Assembly (NCBI RefSeq): GCF_011046555.1
Contig: NZ_CP049246.1
Location: 3,906,001 to 3,970,000 of the forward strand
Direction of reading: 5' to 3'
Source of the DNA: Sphingobacterium lactis
GTDB taxonomy: Bacteria; Bacteroidota; Bacteroidia; Sphingobacteriales; Sphingobacteriaceae
DNA: 64,000 nt
The notes under the pieces are model-generated. The model did not search any database. It worked only from the letters and a program-made list of their open reading frames with translations, and was not told the origin of the DNA. Each line of letters begins with the position of its first letter. Positions within the stretch are counted from its first letter, which is position 1. Positions 32,234 to 42,600 of the stretch are shown piece by piece. The position numbers and the translations under genes were made by a program.

Positions 32234-33451
32234 ATGATGACACGGATTGCTGCTGTACTCTGCACATTTATCTGTTTGACCGGCGCGGCCAATGCGCAAA
32301 CAGACTCAACAATTTTTAGGAAGATGGAAACGGTTGTCAGTTCGGCCAAGGACCAATTCGCGCCAGATAAGCGCACAAAGATCGTAGCCATTACCGCTGC
32401 CAACGCCATCAACAATACATATACCATCGAATCTTCTGTACCGGAAGCAACGGCGTACATCCGATCGCAGATCGCCAATATCCCGGCACACATCCAGATC
32501 AACACGTTGCCAGACTCAACCGTTGGCGACAGAACGCACGGTGTGGTTCACCTTTCGGTTGCCAATTTCCGGACAAAACCGGGTAATGCATCCGAAATGG
32601 CCACTCAAGCACTCCTCGGCACAGAAGTCGATCTGCTCCAAAAAGTAGATGGTGAATACCGAGCTAGGACTCCCGAAGGATATATATCCTATGTTCCTGC
32701 ATCGGCGGTTTCAGCCAAGACCAAATCCGAACTTGAGGCTTGGCGTAAGCTACCAAAACTGATTTATACAACCGAATTTGGCAAGTCACTATCCAAACCC
32801 AATCCTGAAAGCATGCGTGTATCGGATTTGGTGTATGGGAATATCCTGGCCCTTGTGGGGGATGAAGGGAAATATTACAAGGTTTCCTATCCGGATAAAC
32901 GAATCGCTTACATCCCAAAGGATGAAGCCCTGACATTCGATAAATGGCTGACGACAAGAAATCTAACAGCTGAAAATGTAATCGCCAGCGCCAAGACCAT
33001 GATGGGACTACCCTACCTTTGGGGAGGAACTTCGGTAAAAGGGGTAGACTGCAGCGGATTTACAAAAACAGCCTATTACATGAACGGATATATCATTCCT
33101 CGCGATGCCTCCCAACAGGTATTGGCAGGCCAACCTGTAGATATCCTTGATAAGAACGGACATTTCGAACCGACCAAGGCGTTGAAAAACCTGAAGCCAG
33201 CTGATTTGCTGTTCTTTGCTTCAGGCAAGGCAAACAGTCCGAATGCCCGTGTCACGCATGTCGCACTGTACCTGGGCAATGGTGAGTTCATCCATTCCGC
33301 AGGAACCGTCCGCATCAACTCCATGCTGAAGGATGCCGCAAATTACGATGACTTCCAGACCCGGACAGTCGTTGCAGCGAAACGCTATATCGGCGTTCAG
33401 GACCAACAGCTACAGAAAATTCAAGAAAATCCTTATTACAAGCAGAAATAA
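32234..33451 (+). CDS. SH3-domain NlpC/P60 (C40) murein endopeptidase, exported
   Basis: A 405-residue exported cysteine peptidase. A signal peptide (AAVLCTFICLTGAANAQ) is followed by two bacterial SH3-like domains (about 100-235; VHLSVANFRTKPG and GNILALVGDEGKYYKVSYP). The NlpC/P60 catalytic domain has Cys273 in GVDCSGFTK, His342 in VTHVALYLGNG and His354 in FIHSAG. This architecture is that of YkfC-type gamma-D-glutamyl-diamino-acid endopeptidases that release L-Ala-D-Glu from murein peptides. The next gene, 1 bp away, encodes the epimerase that would use that dipeptide. The start could also be the second Met; both precede the same signal peptide. Confidence 0.9.
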   Translation: MMTRIAAVLCTFICLTGAANAQTDSTIFRKMETVVSSAKDQFAPDKRTKIVAITAANAINNTYTIESSVPEATAYIRSQIANIPAHIQINTLPDSTVGDRTHGVVHLSVANFRTKPGNASEMATQALLGTEVDLLQKVDGEYRARTPEGYISYVPASAVSAKTKSELEAWRKLPKLIYTTEFGKSLSKPNPESMRVSDLVYGNILALVGDEGKYYKVSYPDKRIAYIPKDEALTFDKWLTTRNLTAENVIASAKTMMGLPYLWGGTSVKGVDCSGFTKTAYYMNGYIIPRDASQQVLAGQPVDILDKNGHFEPTKALKNLKPADLLFFASGKANSPNARVTHVALYLGNGEFIHSAGTVRINSMLKDAANYDDFQTRTVVAAKRYIGVQDQQLQKIQENPYYKQK

Positions 33452-33452
33452 G

Positions 33453-34505
33453 ATGAACAGTAACGCATGGCAAACCCGGAAAATGGGAAAATTCACCCTA
33501 CGCTTCCGTCCTTATACACTTGAGCTTCGGCATGTATTTACCGTAGCATCCTTCAGTCGCAGCACCACACCTGTTGTCTTGACCGAATTGGAATATGACG
33601 GTGTAATCGGCTATGGCGAAGCCAGTATGCCTCCCTATCTTGGTGAGTCACAGGAATCCGTAATCGCTTTCCTCCAGCAGGTGGACCTATCGGGATTCAA
33701 CTCGCCGTTCGAGACTGCGGAAATCCTACATGCCGTGGATCAAACGGCCGGCAAGAATACCGCAGCAAAAGCATCGGTCGATATCGCATTGCATGACCTA
33801 CTGGGTAAATTGATGGGGCAACCTTTCTACAAAATCTGGGGATTGAACCCAACGCTGATACCACCGACATCGTATACAATTGGTATTGATACCGAAGAGA
33901 TGATCCGGAAAAAGGTTGCGGAAGCAGGACAATTCCAGATCCTAAAGGTAAAGTTGGGGCTCGACACGGATAAGATGATCATTGACACCATTCGATCGGT
34001 AACGGACGTGCCGCTATGCGCCGATGTAAACCAGGGATGGAAAACCAAGGAAGAAGCGCTTGAGATGGCGCATTGGCTGCAGGAACGCAATGTAGTGTTC
34101 CTGGAACAGCCCATGCCCAAGGAGATGATCGATGAGAATGCATGGTTGACAGAACGCTCCCCGATCCCGACAATTGCTGATGAAGGTTGTCAGCGCTTAG
34201 TCGATGTCCCAGCGCTGCAGGGGGTCTACACCGGCATCAACATTAAGCTGATGAAGTGCACGGGGATGCGTGAAGCTAAACAGATGGCCGAACTGGCACG
34301 CGCGCTGGATATGAAAGTTATGCTCGGCTGCATGACGGAGACGTCCTGCGCAATCACCGCAGCGGCACAATTGGCGCCGTTGGTGGATTGGGCCGATCTG
34401 GATGGCGCGTTACTCATCGGAAATGACATCTATGATGGTATGCAGGTCGTAAATGGCCAATGCATCCTACCTGACCGACCGGGGATCGGCATTATCAAGA
34501 AATAA
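33453..34505 (+). CDS. Dipeptide epimerase of the enolase superfamily (L-Ala-D/L-Glu type)
   Basis: A 350-residue enolase-superfamily enzyme, muconate-lactonising subgroup. ATG 33453 sits 1 bp after the upstream stop; a second start, MGKFTLRF at 33483, is equally possible. The catalytic Lys pair appears as LKVKLGL, the metal ligands as CADVNQGW (Asp), VFLEQPM (Glu) and TIADEGC (Asp), and the second base as INIKLMKCTG. Such enzymes convert L-Ala-D-Glu from murein to L-Ala-L-Glu. Pairing with the NlpC/P60 gene reproduces the YkfB-YkfC logic of peptidoglycan-peptide recycling. The SusC/SusD genes start 42 bp downstream in the same direction, suggesting uptake of the peptides. Confidence 0.9.
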   Translation: MNSNAWQTRKMGKFTLRFRPYTLELRHVFTVASFSRSTTPVVLTELEYDGVIGYGEASMPPYLGESQESVIAFLQQVDLSGFNSPFETAEILHAVDQTAGKNTAAKASVDIALHDLLGKLMGQPFYKIWGLNPTLIPPTSYTIGIDTEEMIRKKVAEAGQFQILKVKLGLDTDKMIIDTIRSVTDVPLCADVNQGWKTKEEALEMAHWLQERNVVFLEQPMPKEMIDENAWLTERSPIPTIADEGCQRLVDVPALQGVYTGINIKLMKCTGMREAKQMAELARALDMKVMLGCMTETSCAITAAAQLAPLVDWADLDGALLIGNDIYDGMQVVNGQCILPDRPGIGIIKK

Positions 34506-34547
34506 AATTACAGATTACCTAATAGAAACATTTTAATAACCCAAATT

Positions 34548-37500
34548 ATGAAACATCATCTACTCACCACGCTGTGCGTGATGGCCTGCACGTCCATGCA
34601 GGTGGTCAACGCGCAGCAGATTTCCGTAGCTGGTAAGGTCACTGACCAAAAGGGAAATCCCATCTCCGGGGTAACCATTACGGTAAAGGGCACCACGATT
34701 AGCACCAGTACAAATGAGAACGGTCTTTTCACCCTCAATGCGGACCACAACGCTACCCTTGTTGCTTCTTTTGTTGGCTTCGTGAAGAAAGAGGTTGCTT
34801 TGAATGGCAACAAAACTGTCAGTATGCAATTGGAGGAAGACAACCAAGCCATTGACGAAGTTATGGTCATTGCCTATGGTACCGTAAAGAAAAGCTCTTT
34901 CACGGGTTCCGCTTCCAACCTCAATTATGCTGAAAAAGAAAAGGATGTGCCTGTTGCCTCTTTTGAGCAGGCATTGAACGGTCGCTTGCCAGGGGTGCAA
35001 GTCAATACCACATCCGGACAGGCAGGTTCCACTTCTACCATCCGCGTTCGCGGAATCGGTTCCATGAATGCTTCCAATGAGCCACTCTATGTTGTGGATG
35101 GCGTGCCTGTAACCTCAGGAAACGTAGGATCCATGGAAGGCAAGCTGGCCGGAACTTCCAATAACATCATGTCTACCATTAGCCCAAGCGACATTGAGTC
35201 CATCACTGTTTTGAAGGATGCCGCAGCATCTTCACTCTACGGTTCCAGGGCCGCAAATGGTGTCGTGATGATCACCACCAAATCCGGAAAGTCAGGAAAA
35301 GCCAAAGTCAATTTCCGAACTTCCCTCGGTCTTACGCCAACTTGGGCAACGGAAAATTACAAACCCGCAGGTCCACAGGAACAGATTCAGTACATGTACG
35401 AAATCTTCCACGATTATAGAACATCCAATGGCTATACCGATGAACAAGCCAATACCTATGCCCTGAACAGCATCAACAACCGCTTCGGCAAACATGGCTA
35501 TGAATTCAGCACCAACGGCTTCGGTTTGAACGACCAAGTCATCATCAAGGGCAGAACCGATGGTATCGAAAATAGAGATGGAAAATACTTCGACTGGGAA
35601 GACGCACTCTTCCGGACAGGACAATACCAGAACAATGATCTATCTGTAAGCGGCGCAACAGATAAGACACGCTATTTCTCTTCCCTATCCTATACCACCG
35701 ATAAAGGAAGAGCCTATACGAACAATTACGAGCGTATCGGTGGGCGATTGAACCTGTCCCAAAAGCTAAGCGACAAGGTTGAATTCGCAACAAACTTCAA
35801 CATCAGCCATAACGATAAAAAAGGATTCAACGACACCCGGAACGGTGGAACGAACTACCTGTACCTGGCAAACAACCTGCTTTTCCCGTTATACTGGCCT
35901 ACCGATTACAAGACCGGTGAAGATTACACCTTACGTTACGGCTCATTGGGTTATAACCCGTTGTACTATGATACGCAATGGGACAACAGTTCCAAGACTT
36001 TGCGCATGACCGTTGCACCATCCCTAACGGTGAACATCTTACCAGGATTGGTGGGTAAGACCTTATTTTCCTATGACAACTCCGAAGTAAGGGATCACCT
36101 TTACTATAGCGGAAAACACTATAACCCAACCGACGGGATTACGGCCAATGGATCAGTGTTTGAATATGCAACAACCTACAGACGCTTGCTTTCATCATCG
36201 ACCTTGAACTACAACCGTTCCTTTGACGATCACAACTTGGATCTATTGCTCGGTTTTGAAGCAGAGAAAAACCAAACGAACTATCAGTACGCCAGCGGAT
36301 CCAACCTTCCGAACAGCTCCCTCCACACGGTAGCGACGGCAGGTATCAAGGATGCCAATGCATATGCTTGGGGAAATAATATGCTATCGGTGTTCTCCCG
36401 TGTGCAGTATAATTTCCAGGAGCGTTTCTTTGCAGCAGCTTCCTTCCGCCGTGATGGCGCCTCCCGCTTGAGCAATGAGGCCCGCTGGGGTAACTTCTGG
36501 TCCATCTCAGGAGCATGGGACCTGAAGAAAGAAGCTTTCCTATCGGATGTGGAGCAGATCAATCAGATCAAGCTGAAGGCCTCTTATGGAACGAACGGCA
36601 CTTTGCCGACCGATAATTACGGTTTCATGAGCTTAGTTACCTTCGGTCAGAATTACAACGGTAAGCCAGGCGGTGCTATCTCCACCTTAGGCAACAACCT
36701 ATTGGATTGGGAAGAAAGTTATTCCTTTAACGTGGGTACGGAGTTCTCTTTATTCAACAACAGACTCTACGGTTCCGTGGATTACTTCTCCCGCGATTCG
36801 AAAAACCTATTGCAGAATGTAAATATCTCTCAAGTTATCGGTATTTCTTCGGTATTGCGCAACGTAGGAGTTATAAACAACAAGGGCTTGGAAATTTCCC
36901 TTGGCGGTGATATCATCCGCAATGAAGATTTCCGCTGGTCGGCGAGTGTGAACACCTCCTTGACGAAGTCGAAGGTGGAGAAATTAGCCGACGGACAGGA
37001 CATTATCTGGTCGGATCCTACAGGCGGCGATGCCCGTGTGGATTTCATCTATCAAGAAGGCGGCGATGTCTACACGTACTACATCAAGGAATGGGGCGGT
37101 GTTGACCCGAGCAACGGAAAACCGATCTGGTACACGAATGACGGCACAGATGGCGAGTTTTTGCACAACGGCCGTGGAGCCACAAACAGCGTTGCTGATG
37201 CATACCAAGTACCATTTGGCTCACCGATTCCGAAAGCATTCGGTGGTATCAATTCGGACCTGGAATATAAAGGCTTCGCCCTATCCCTCAACTTCAATTA
37301 CAAAATCGGCGGTAAGATTTTCGATGCCGGATCGCGTGACGTAGCTGAGGATGGGTATTATTGGGAAAGGATCCGTTCGCAATATGCGATCGACAACGCT
37401 TGGACTCCCGAAAATCCCAATGCACTGTTCCCGAAAGTCAATGGAAATGACCCTGAGGACGGAATCACCAGATCATCTCGTCATTTGCATGATGCATCCT

Positions 37501-37718
37501 ACATCCGTTTGAAAAACGTGAATCTTTCCTATAGGCTACCGGCGTCCGTAACGAACAAGATCGGATTGAGCAGCACTCGGATTTTCTTCAACGGTACGAA
37601 CCTATTAACGGCCGCTAAATTCAAGTATGCTGATCCGGAAGTCAATCAATTCGGTACCCGCGGTTGGGAAATGCCATTCGGCAAAACCTATACCTTCGGT
37701 TTGGAAATCAGTCTATAA
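34548..37718 (+). CDS. SusC/RagA-family TonB-linked outer-membrane transporter (pair 1)
   Basis: A 1056-residue SusC-type receptor. A signal peptide ends VVNAQQ; a carboxypeptidase-like domain (ISVAGKVTDQKGNPISGVTI) covers about 25-105. The TonB-box region reads DEVMVIAYGTVKKSSFTG, the plug shows the SusC signature GVQVNTTSGQAGSTSTIRVR and LYGSRAANGVVMITTKSGK, and the barrel ends in YTFGLEISL. There is no STN domain and no sigma/FecR pair nearby. It starts 42 bp after the dipeptide epimerase gene and is followed by its SusD partner, so the putative substrate is murein peptide or a related oligopeptide. Substrate is inferred from neighbours only. Confidence 0.9.
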   Translation: MKHHLLTTLCVMACTSMQVVNAQQISVAGKVTDQKGNPISGVTITVKGTTISTSTNENGLFTLNADHNATLVASFVGFVKKEVALNGNKTVSMQLEEDNQAIDEVMVIAYGTVKKSSFTGSASNLNYAEKEKDVPVASFEQALNGRLPGVQVNTTSGQAGSTSTIRVRGIGSMNASNEPLYVVDGVPVTSGNVGSMEGKLAGTSNNIMSTISPSDIESITVLKDAAASSLYGSRAANGVVMITTKSGKSGKAKVNFRTSLGLTPTWATENYKPAGPQEQIQYMYEIFHDYRTSNGYTDEQANTYALNSINNRFGKHGYEFSTNGFGLNDQVIIKGRTDGIENRDGKYFDWEDALFRTGQYQNNDLSVSGATDKTRYFSSLSYTTDKGRAYTNNYERIGGRLNLSQKLSDKVEFATNFNISHNDKKGFNDTRNGGTNYLYLANNLLFPLYWPTDYKTGEDYTLRYGSLGYNPLYYDTQWDNSSKTLRMTVAPSLTVNILPGLVGKTLFSYDNSEVRDHLYYSGKHYNPTDGITANGSVFEYATTYRRLLSSSTLNYNRSFDDHNLDLLLGFEAEKNQTNYQYASGSNLPNSSLHTVATAGIKDANAYAWGNNMLSVFSRVQYNFQERFFAAASFRRDGASRLSNEARWGNFWSISGAWDLKKEAFLSDVEQINQIKLKASYGTNGTLPTDNYGFMSLVTFGQNYNGKPGGAISTLGNNLLDWEESYSFNVGTEFSLFNNRLYGSVDYFSRDSKNLLQNVNISQVIGISSVLRNVGVINNKGLEISLGGDIIRNEDFRWSASVNTSLTKSKVEKLADGQDIIWSDPTGGDARVDFIYQEGGDVYTYYIKEWGGVDPSNGKPIWYTNDGTDGEFLHNGRGATNSVADAYQVPFGSPIPKAFGGINSDLEYKGFALSLNFNYKIGGKIFDAGSRDVAEDGYYWERIRSQYAIDNAWTPENPNALFPKVNGNDPEDGITRSSRHLHDASYIRLKNVNLSYRLPASVTNKIGLSSTRIFFNGTNLLTAAKFKYADPEVNQFGTRGWEMPFGKTYTFGLEISL

Positions 37719-37736
37719 CAAGCAATGCATATCCTC

Positions 37737-39188
37737 ATGAAAAAGAATTCACTATATATCATCGCCCTTGCCAGTTTAACCATGTTTTCCTGCAAGGACT
37801 TCCTGGATGTAGCTCCAACGAACTCCATCGAGGCCAGCACTTCCATCCAAACAGTGGAAGATGCCCAGGTCATGATCAATGGCCTGAACCGTAAATTGAC
37901 CGCAGCCACCCTGTACGGTCGTAATATGCTCCTCTATGCAGACGCAAAAGGGGGAGATCTGACCATTGTTTCCCAAGGTCGCGGTCTGGATGCACTCTAC
38001 GTATTCAACCACACCCGGGACAACAACAGCTACGGCGATTTCTGGAAAAATGGCTATAACGCCATCCTACAGGCCAACAACATTATTACCAATATCGATA
38101 AGCTGAAGGCCGAAGGCAATAGCTCCAACTTCGATGTGCCCTACGGTCAGGCACTCACCCTGCGTGCCATGCTTTATTTCGACCTGTTGCGCCTATATGG
38201 AAAAACCTATACGCAGGATGCCAAATCCTTAGGTGTTCCGATTACGACAGAACCACTTCCGGATAATGCCCGTGTGCTGCGCAATACCGTTGAGGAAGGG
38301 TACAAACAGATCCTGACCGACCTGGAAGCCGCTGCTCCGCTTTTGCCAAAGGCACGCAACAATGGCTACATCAACTATTATGCGAATAAGGCTATCCTAT
38401 CCCGAGTTTACCTGACGATGGGTAATTTCGATAAGGCCTACGAAACAGCTGAAGAGATCATCAACTCGAAAGTATATAGCTTGTACAGCAATGCCGACTG
38501 GGTTTCTTCCTGGAATAAGCAACACGGCAGCGAGTCGATCTTTGAACTGATCATGATGAAAGATCAAGGTGATTTGGGTTCAGGTTCATTGGGTTTCTAC
38601 TACCTGCGCAGCAAGGACGCCAACGCATTGGGTAATTTCACGGCATCCGATTATTTCCTTACCCGCTTGGGTCAGGACGCCGAGGATGTTCGTTGGGGAA
38701 TTTATACCACAGATGAGCTGGATCGGAAAGCAGCATCCTATAAATATGTAGGAACGATCGATCGCAAAGGAGATGGCAAGGAGCCTTACACAGCAGTGAA
38801 CATCAAGTTGATCCGTCTTTCTGAGATTTACCTGACGGCTGCCGAAGCCGCACTGAAGAAAAGCGGAGCCAACCCAGCGAAAGCAGCGGAATACCTGAAC
38901 TTAATCCGCCAACGTTCGCCAAATCTTGCAGAAGCAACTTCAGCAACCGTAACCGAGCAAATGATCTTGGATGAGAAAAGCAAGGAACTTTATGGCGAAG
39001 GTCATCGTTTCTGGGATATGATCCGTACGAACAAGACCATTACCTTCAACGATGAGCATGTCGGGGTGACGATGAACCACCGCGAAAAGACCATCAATAG
39101 AACGTTCAATAAGACCATCCTGCCTATTCCACAGGATGAAATCAATGCCAATCCTGGTCTTGCTGCACAGCAGAACCCGGGATATTAA
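37737..39188 (+). CDS. SusD/RagB-family substrate-binding lipoprotein (pair 1)
   Basis: A 483-residue SusD-like lipoprotein. ATG 37737 is chosen because it gives a compact signal, IIALASLTMFSC (Cys17), followed by KDFLDVAPTNS, the typical SusD start. TPR-like helices hold GQALTLRAMLYFDLLRLYGK at about residue 140; C-terminal SusD features are EIYLTAAEAAL, AAEYLNLIRQR and LYGEGHRFWDMIRTNKT, ending LPIPQDEINANPGL. It lids the SusC of pair 1 and captures substrate at the cell surface. The gene is closed by a strong terminator. Confidence 0.9.
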   Translation: MKKNSLYIIALASLTMFSCKDFLDVAPTNSIEASTSIQTVEDAQVMINGLNRKLTAATLYGRNMLLYADAKGGDLTIVSQGRGLDALYVFNHTRDNNSYGDFWKNGYNAILQANNIITNIDKLKAEGNSSNFDVPYGQALTLRAMLYFDLLRLYGKTYTQDAKSLGVPITTEPLPDNARVLRNTVEEGYKQILTDLEAAAPLLPKARNNGYINYYANKAILSRVYLTMGNFDKAYETAEEIINSKVYSLYSNADWVSSWNKQHGSESIFELIMMKDQGDLGSGSLGFYYLRSKDANALGNFTASDYFLTRLGQDAEDVRWGIYTTDELDRKAASYKYVGTIDRKGDGKEPYTAVNIKLIRLSEIYLTAAEAALKKSGANPAKAAEYLNLIRQRSPNLAEATSATVTEQMILDEKSKELYGEGHRFWDMIRTNKTITFNDEHVGVTMNHREKTINRTFNKTILPIPQDEINANPGLAAQQNPGY

Positions 39189-39206
39189 TAGCAAATAAAA
39201 GGTTAA

Positions 39207-39239
39207 AAAACGCCATCCGAAAAATCGGATGGCGTTTTT
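39207..39239 (+). terminator. Terminator after SusC/SusD pair 1
   Basis: ACGCCATCCGA (39210-39220) and TCGGATGGCGT (39225-39235) form an 11-bp stem with an AAAA loop, preceded by A residues and followed by five T. It separates pair 1 from pair 2. Confidence 0.92.
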
Positions 39240-39571
39240 AGTTATCATGAAACGTTAAGCTAAAAAGAGTGAATCCTCCTAGGATTAACTCGCAAGGATT
39301 GCCTTATTAAAGCCTGTGGACCTAAAGCAGCTTATTCAAACACGCGTCTAAACGTGGTTTTACAATAAATTAATTACCACAGGAATGCTTTACCCTAACC
39401 GTTTGCTAAACGAACAAGGCACAACAAATCTTTTCTGCCAGTAAATCCAAGTCGACATTTCACTTAAAAAAAGTTTCAAAACATTACCCAAATGTTAAAA
39501 AATATATCAATAAAAACGGCTATTATATGTCAAAACATTATTTATCATTGCTATTTTTTAAAAATTAATAA
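39240..39571. other. Non-coding AT-rich spacer before SusC/SusD pair 2
   Basis: About 330 bp without an open frame of any note. I see no repeat, hairpin or RNA gene in it. It probably holds only regulatory DNA for the promoter at 39572-39600. Confidence 0.5.
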
Positions 39572-39600
39572 TTGTTATTCCACTTAATCCATTATATTTA
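39572..39600 (+). promoter_or_regulatory. Promoter of SusC/SusD pair 2
   Basis: TTG (39572-39574) and TATATTTA (39593-39600, then GC) are 18 nt apart, matching the TTG / TAnnTTTG pattern at all but the last base. The predicted transcription start is about 23 nt before the ATG at 39630. It shows that pair 2 has its own promoter. Confidence 0.5.
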
Positions 39601-39629
39601 GCTTATCTAATTAACCAATAAAGCTAAAG

Positions 39630-42600
39630 ATGAATCTACCAACATGTTTAACCATCGCGTTGGCATCTCTCTGCTCTTTGCAGGTGCTCAACGCGCAACA
39701 AATCTCTGTAGCTGGAAAAATCACCAATGCCGATGGGGCACCGATTGTGGGTGCGTCCGTATTCATCAAGGGGACCCAACAGGGGACCTCTTCCAATGAA
39801 CTTGGACTCTTTACCCTGAATGTACCAGCAAACAGCACCTTATTGATCCGCGCAGTTGGCTATGCCAACCAAGAGGTTGCCGTCAACAACCGCAACAACC
39901 TCAGCATTCAATTGCAGGAAGAAGACAGTAACATCGAAGAGGTTGTTGTCACGGCCCTAGGTATTCAGCGGAGTGAGAAATCCCTCGGGTATGGCGCCCA
40001 GAGTGTCAGCAGCGAAGCGCTGAATGCCAACAAGCAGCCAAATCTGGTAAATGCCCTTCAGGGCAAGGTTTCCGGCGTTACCATCAGTTCTACAGGTGGT
40101 GCTCCAGGGCAAGGCGCGAACATCCAGATCCGTGGAATCAACTCCATCGACCCTACCCGACCGGGGCAGCCATTGTTCGTCATTGACGGTATATTGATGG
40201 ACAATAGCACGTCCACGCAAGGGGATGGCGCTGAATTACGCGGGATGAGTAACCGTGCCGTGGATATTAATCCTGACGACATCGAAACCATCAATATCCT
40301 TAAAGGTGGTGCAGCAACGGCCTTATATGGTCTTCGTGGTGCCAATGGCGTGGTCATGATCACGACAAAATCCGGAAAGGCCGGAACCTTAAAGATCGAT
40401 TATCAGGGAACCTATGGCTTTGAAAATGTCAATAAATTCCCGAAAATGCAGGACACCTACTCGCAGGGCTGGGCTGGTGTGTACAATAAGGATGATTTCT
40501 GGCCAGCCTTTGGACCGACCGTGGAAGAAGCGATAAAACTCGACCCGACGCACCCAAGTGCGTTGTACAAATCCTTTGAAGATGCTTTCGAAACTGGAAA
40601 TCAATCCCGCAATTCCCTGAGCTTCACGGGAGGGACCGAGAAATTCAACTTCCTATCCTCCCTATCCCAATTGAATCAGCAAGGTGTATTGCCATCGACG
40701 GATTTCAAGAATTACCAAGCGAGAATTAACACCAATTTTACGATTTCAGAAAAACTGAAAGGTGGCTCCTCCATTTCGGTGAACAATTCTGGCGGGTACC
40801 GTGGGAATGCCGGTCGCTATGCCGAGCAGCTGATCTATTGGTCCCCACGCCACGATATCCGTGATTATTTAGAAGAAAATGGCACGATGAAATCTTATGG
40901 CGACACCAATAATCCCATCTATGTGGCGGAATCCAACCGGTTTAAGGACGATGTGCTTCGCCTGATCGGCGGGGTCAACCTGACCTATTCGCCGACAAAA
41001 TGGCTGGATTTCATGTACCGCCTTGGGGTGGATACCTACAGGGATAACCGAGAAGGCACGGCCTTGGGTTTCCAAGGATTGTCCGGTGAGCGCTTGATCA
41101 GCGAAAATGGGGTGCCGGGTGCCGAAGGACAAGGTTTCTACAACGTGTACAACCAGAACTTCCGCGGCATCAACAGCACGTTCATTGCGACGCTAAAACA
41201 TGAATTCAATGAAGATTTCAAAGGATCGCTACGCTTAGGACAGGATGTTTACGACCAGGTCATCAAGCGAAGTTCTGCCGAAGGTGGAAAATTGACCGTC
41301 TACAATTGGTTTGATCTCTCCAACGCCAGCATTGTAAAAACGCGATCCTATCTTGAAAAATACCGCTTGATGGGCCTTTTTGGTGAATTGGCTCTATCCT
41401 ATCGGGATTACCTCTTCCTGACCATCACTGGAAGAAATGACATCACCTCTACCCTAGAGAAAGGGAATAGGTCATTTTTTTACCCGTCAGCGACCCTCAG
41501 TTATGTTTTCTCCGACCACATGGAACTACCTGAATCCATTTCCTTCGGAAAGCTTCGCTTCTCCTATGCGCAGATCGGTAAGGATGCACTTCCCTATTCG
41601 ACCAGTGGAGGGTTAGGTCCATATACCAATCTTCCAACAGGTTATATTGGTTTTACACGGCCTGAACTATTGGGTGATAAAGCGTTGAAACCGGAATTCA
41701 CGGACACCTATGAGGCTGGTATAGAAATGAAGTTTCTGGATAGTCGTTTGGGGGTAGATCTGAATCTATACACTTCGACGTCCAAGGACCAGATCATTCG
41801 TGTACCTGTGACCTCTGCTACAGGATATGCCACAGCTGCTATCAATGCCGGCAGTATCCGGAACCGAGGCCTGGAAATCACCTTAAATACCGTTCCAATC
41901 CAGCGCGAGGGTTTCCGTTGGTCATCAGACTTGAACTTCTCCCTCAACCGCGGAAAGGTATTATCATTGCGTGAGGACCTGACCGAAATTACAGTAGCGT
42001 CCGAATATGGATACCTCAGCTCCAATGTGTACATGAAATTGATTCCAGGTGAGTCTTACGGCACGCTATATGGACGTACATTCAAACGCTATTACAGTGC
42101 CAGCGAGATTGAGCAAGGACTGGACAAAACTCCGGAATTGGACAAAGACCGTCCGCTACTGATCGGTGCCAATGGCTTTCCGGTGCTGGAATCTACCGCC
42201 CTACCTAAGAAATTGGGGAATGTGCAACCGGATTGGATCGCAGGGTGGAACAACACGTTCAACTACAAGGATTTTTCACTTAACTTCCTCGTGGATGCCC
42301 GTGTCGGTCAATCACGATACAACCAATTGGGCAATTTTATGTCTTCCTTCGGTCTTGCAGACTATACGGAAGATCGAAACGACCACAAGGTTTTTGCGGG
42401 CAAGACTGCCGATGGAAATGACAACACCAAGGAAGTTTGGCTAGGTCAAGGCGTAGATCCGAAGACGGGTACAGACTATGGCAATGGATTCTATCGGAAC
42501 TATCACCGTGGAAATTCCGAGTTCTTTGTGGAGGATGCCTCCTTTGTTCGCTTGCGTTCCGTATCTGTGGGGTACAATATTCCTAACTCATTGCTTGCGG

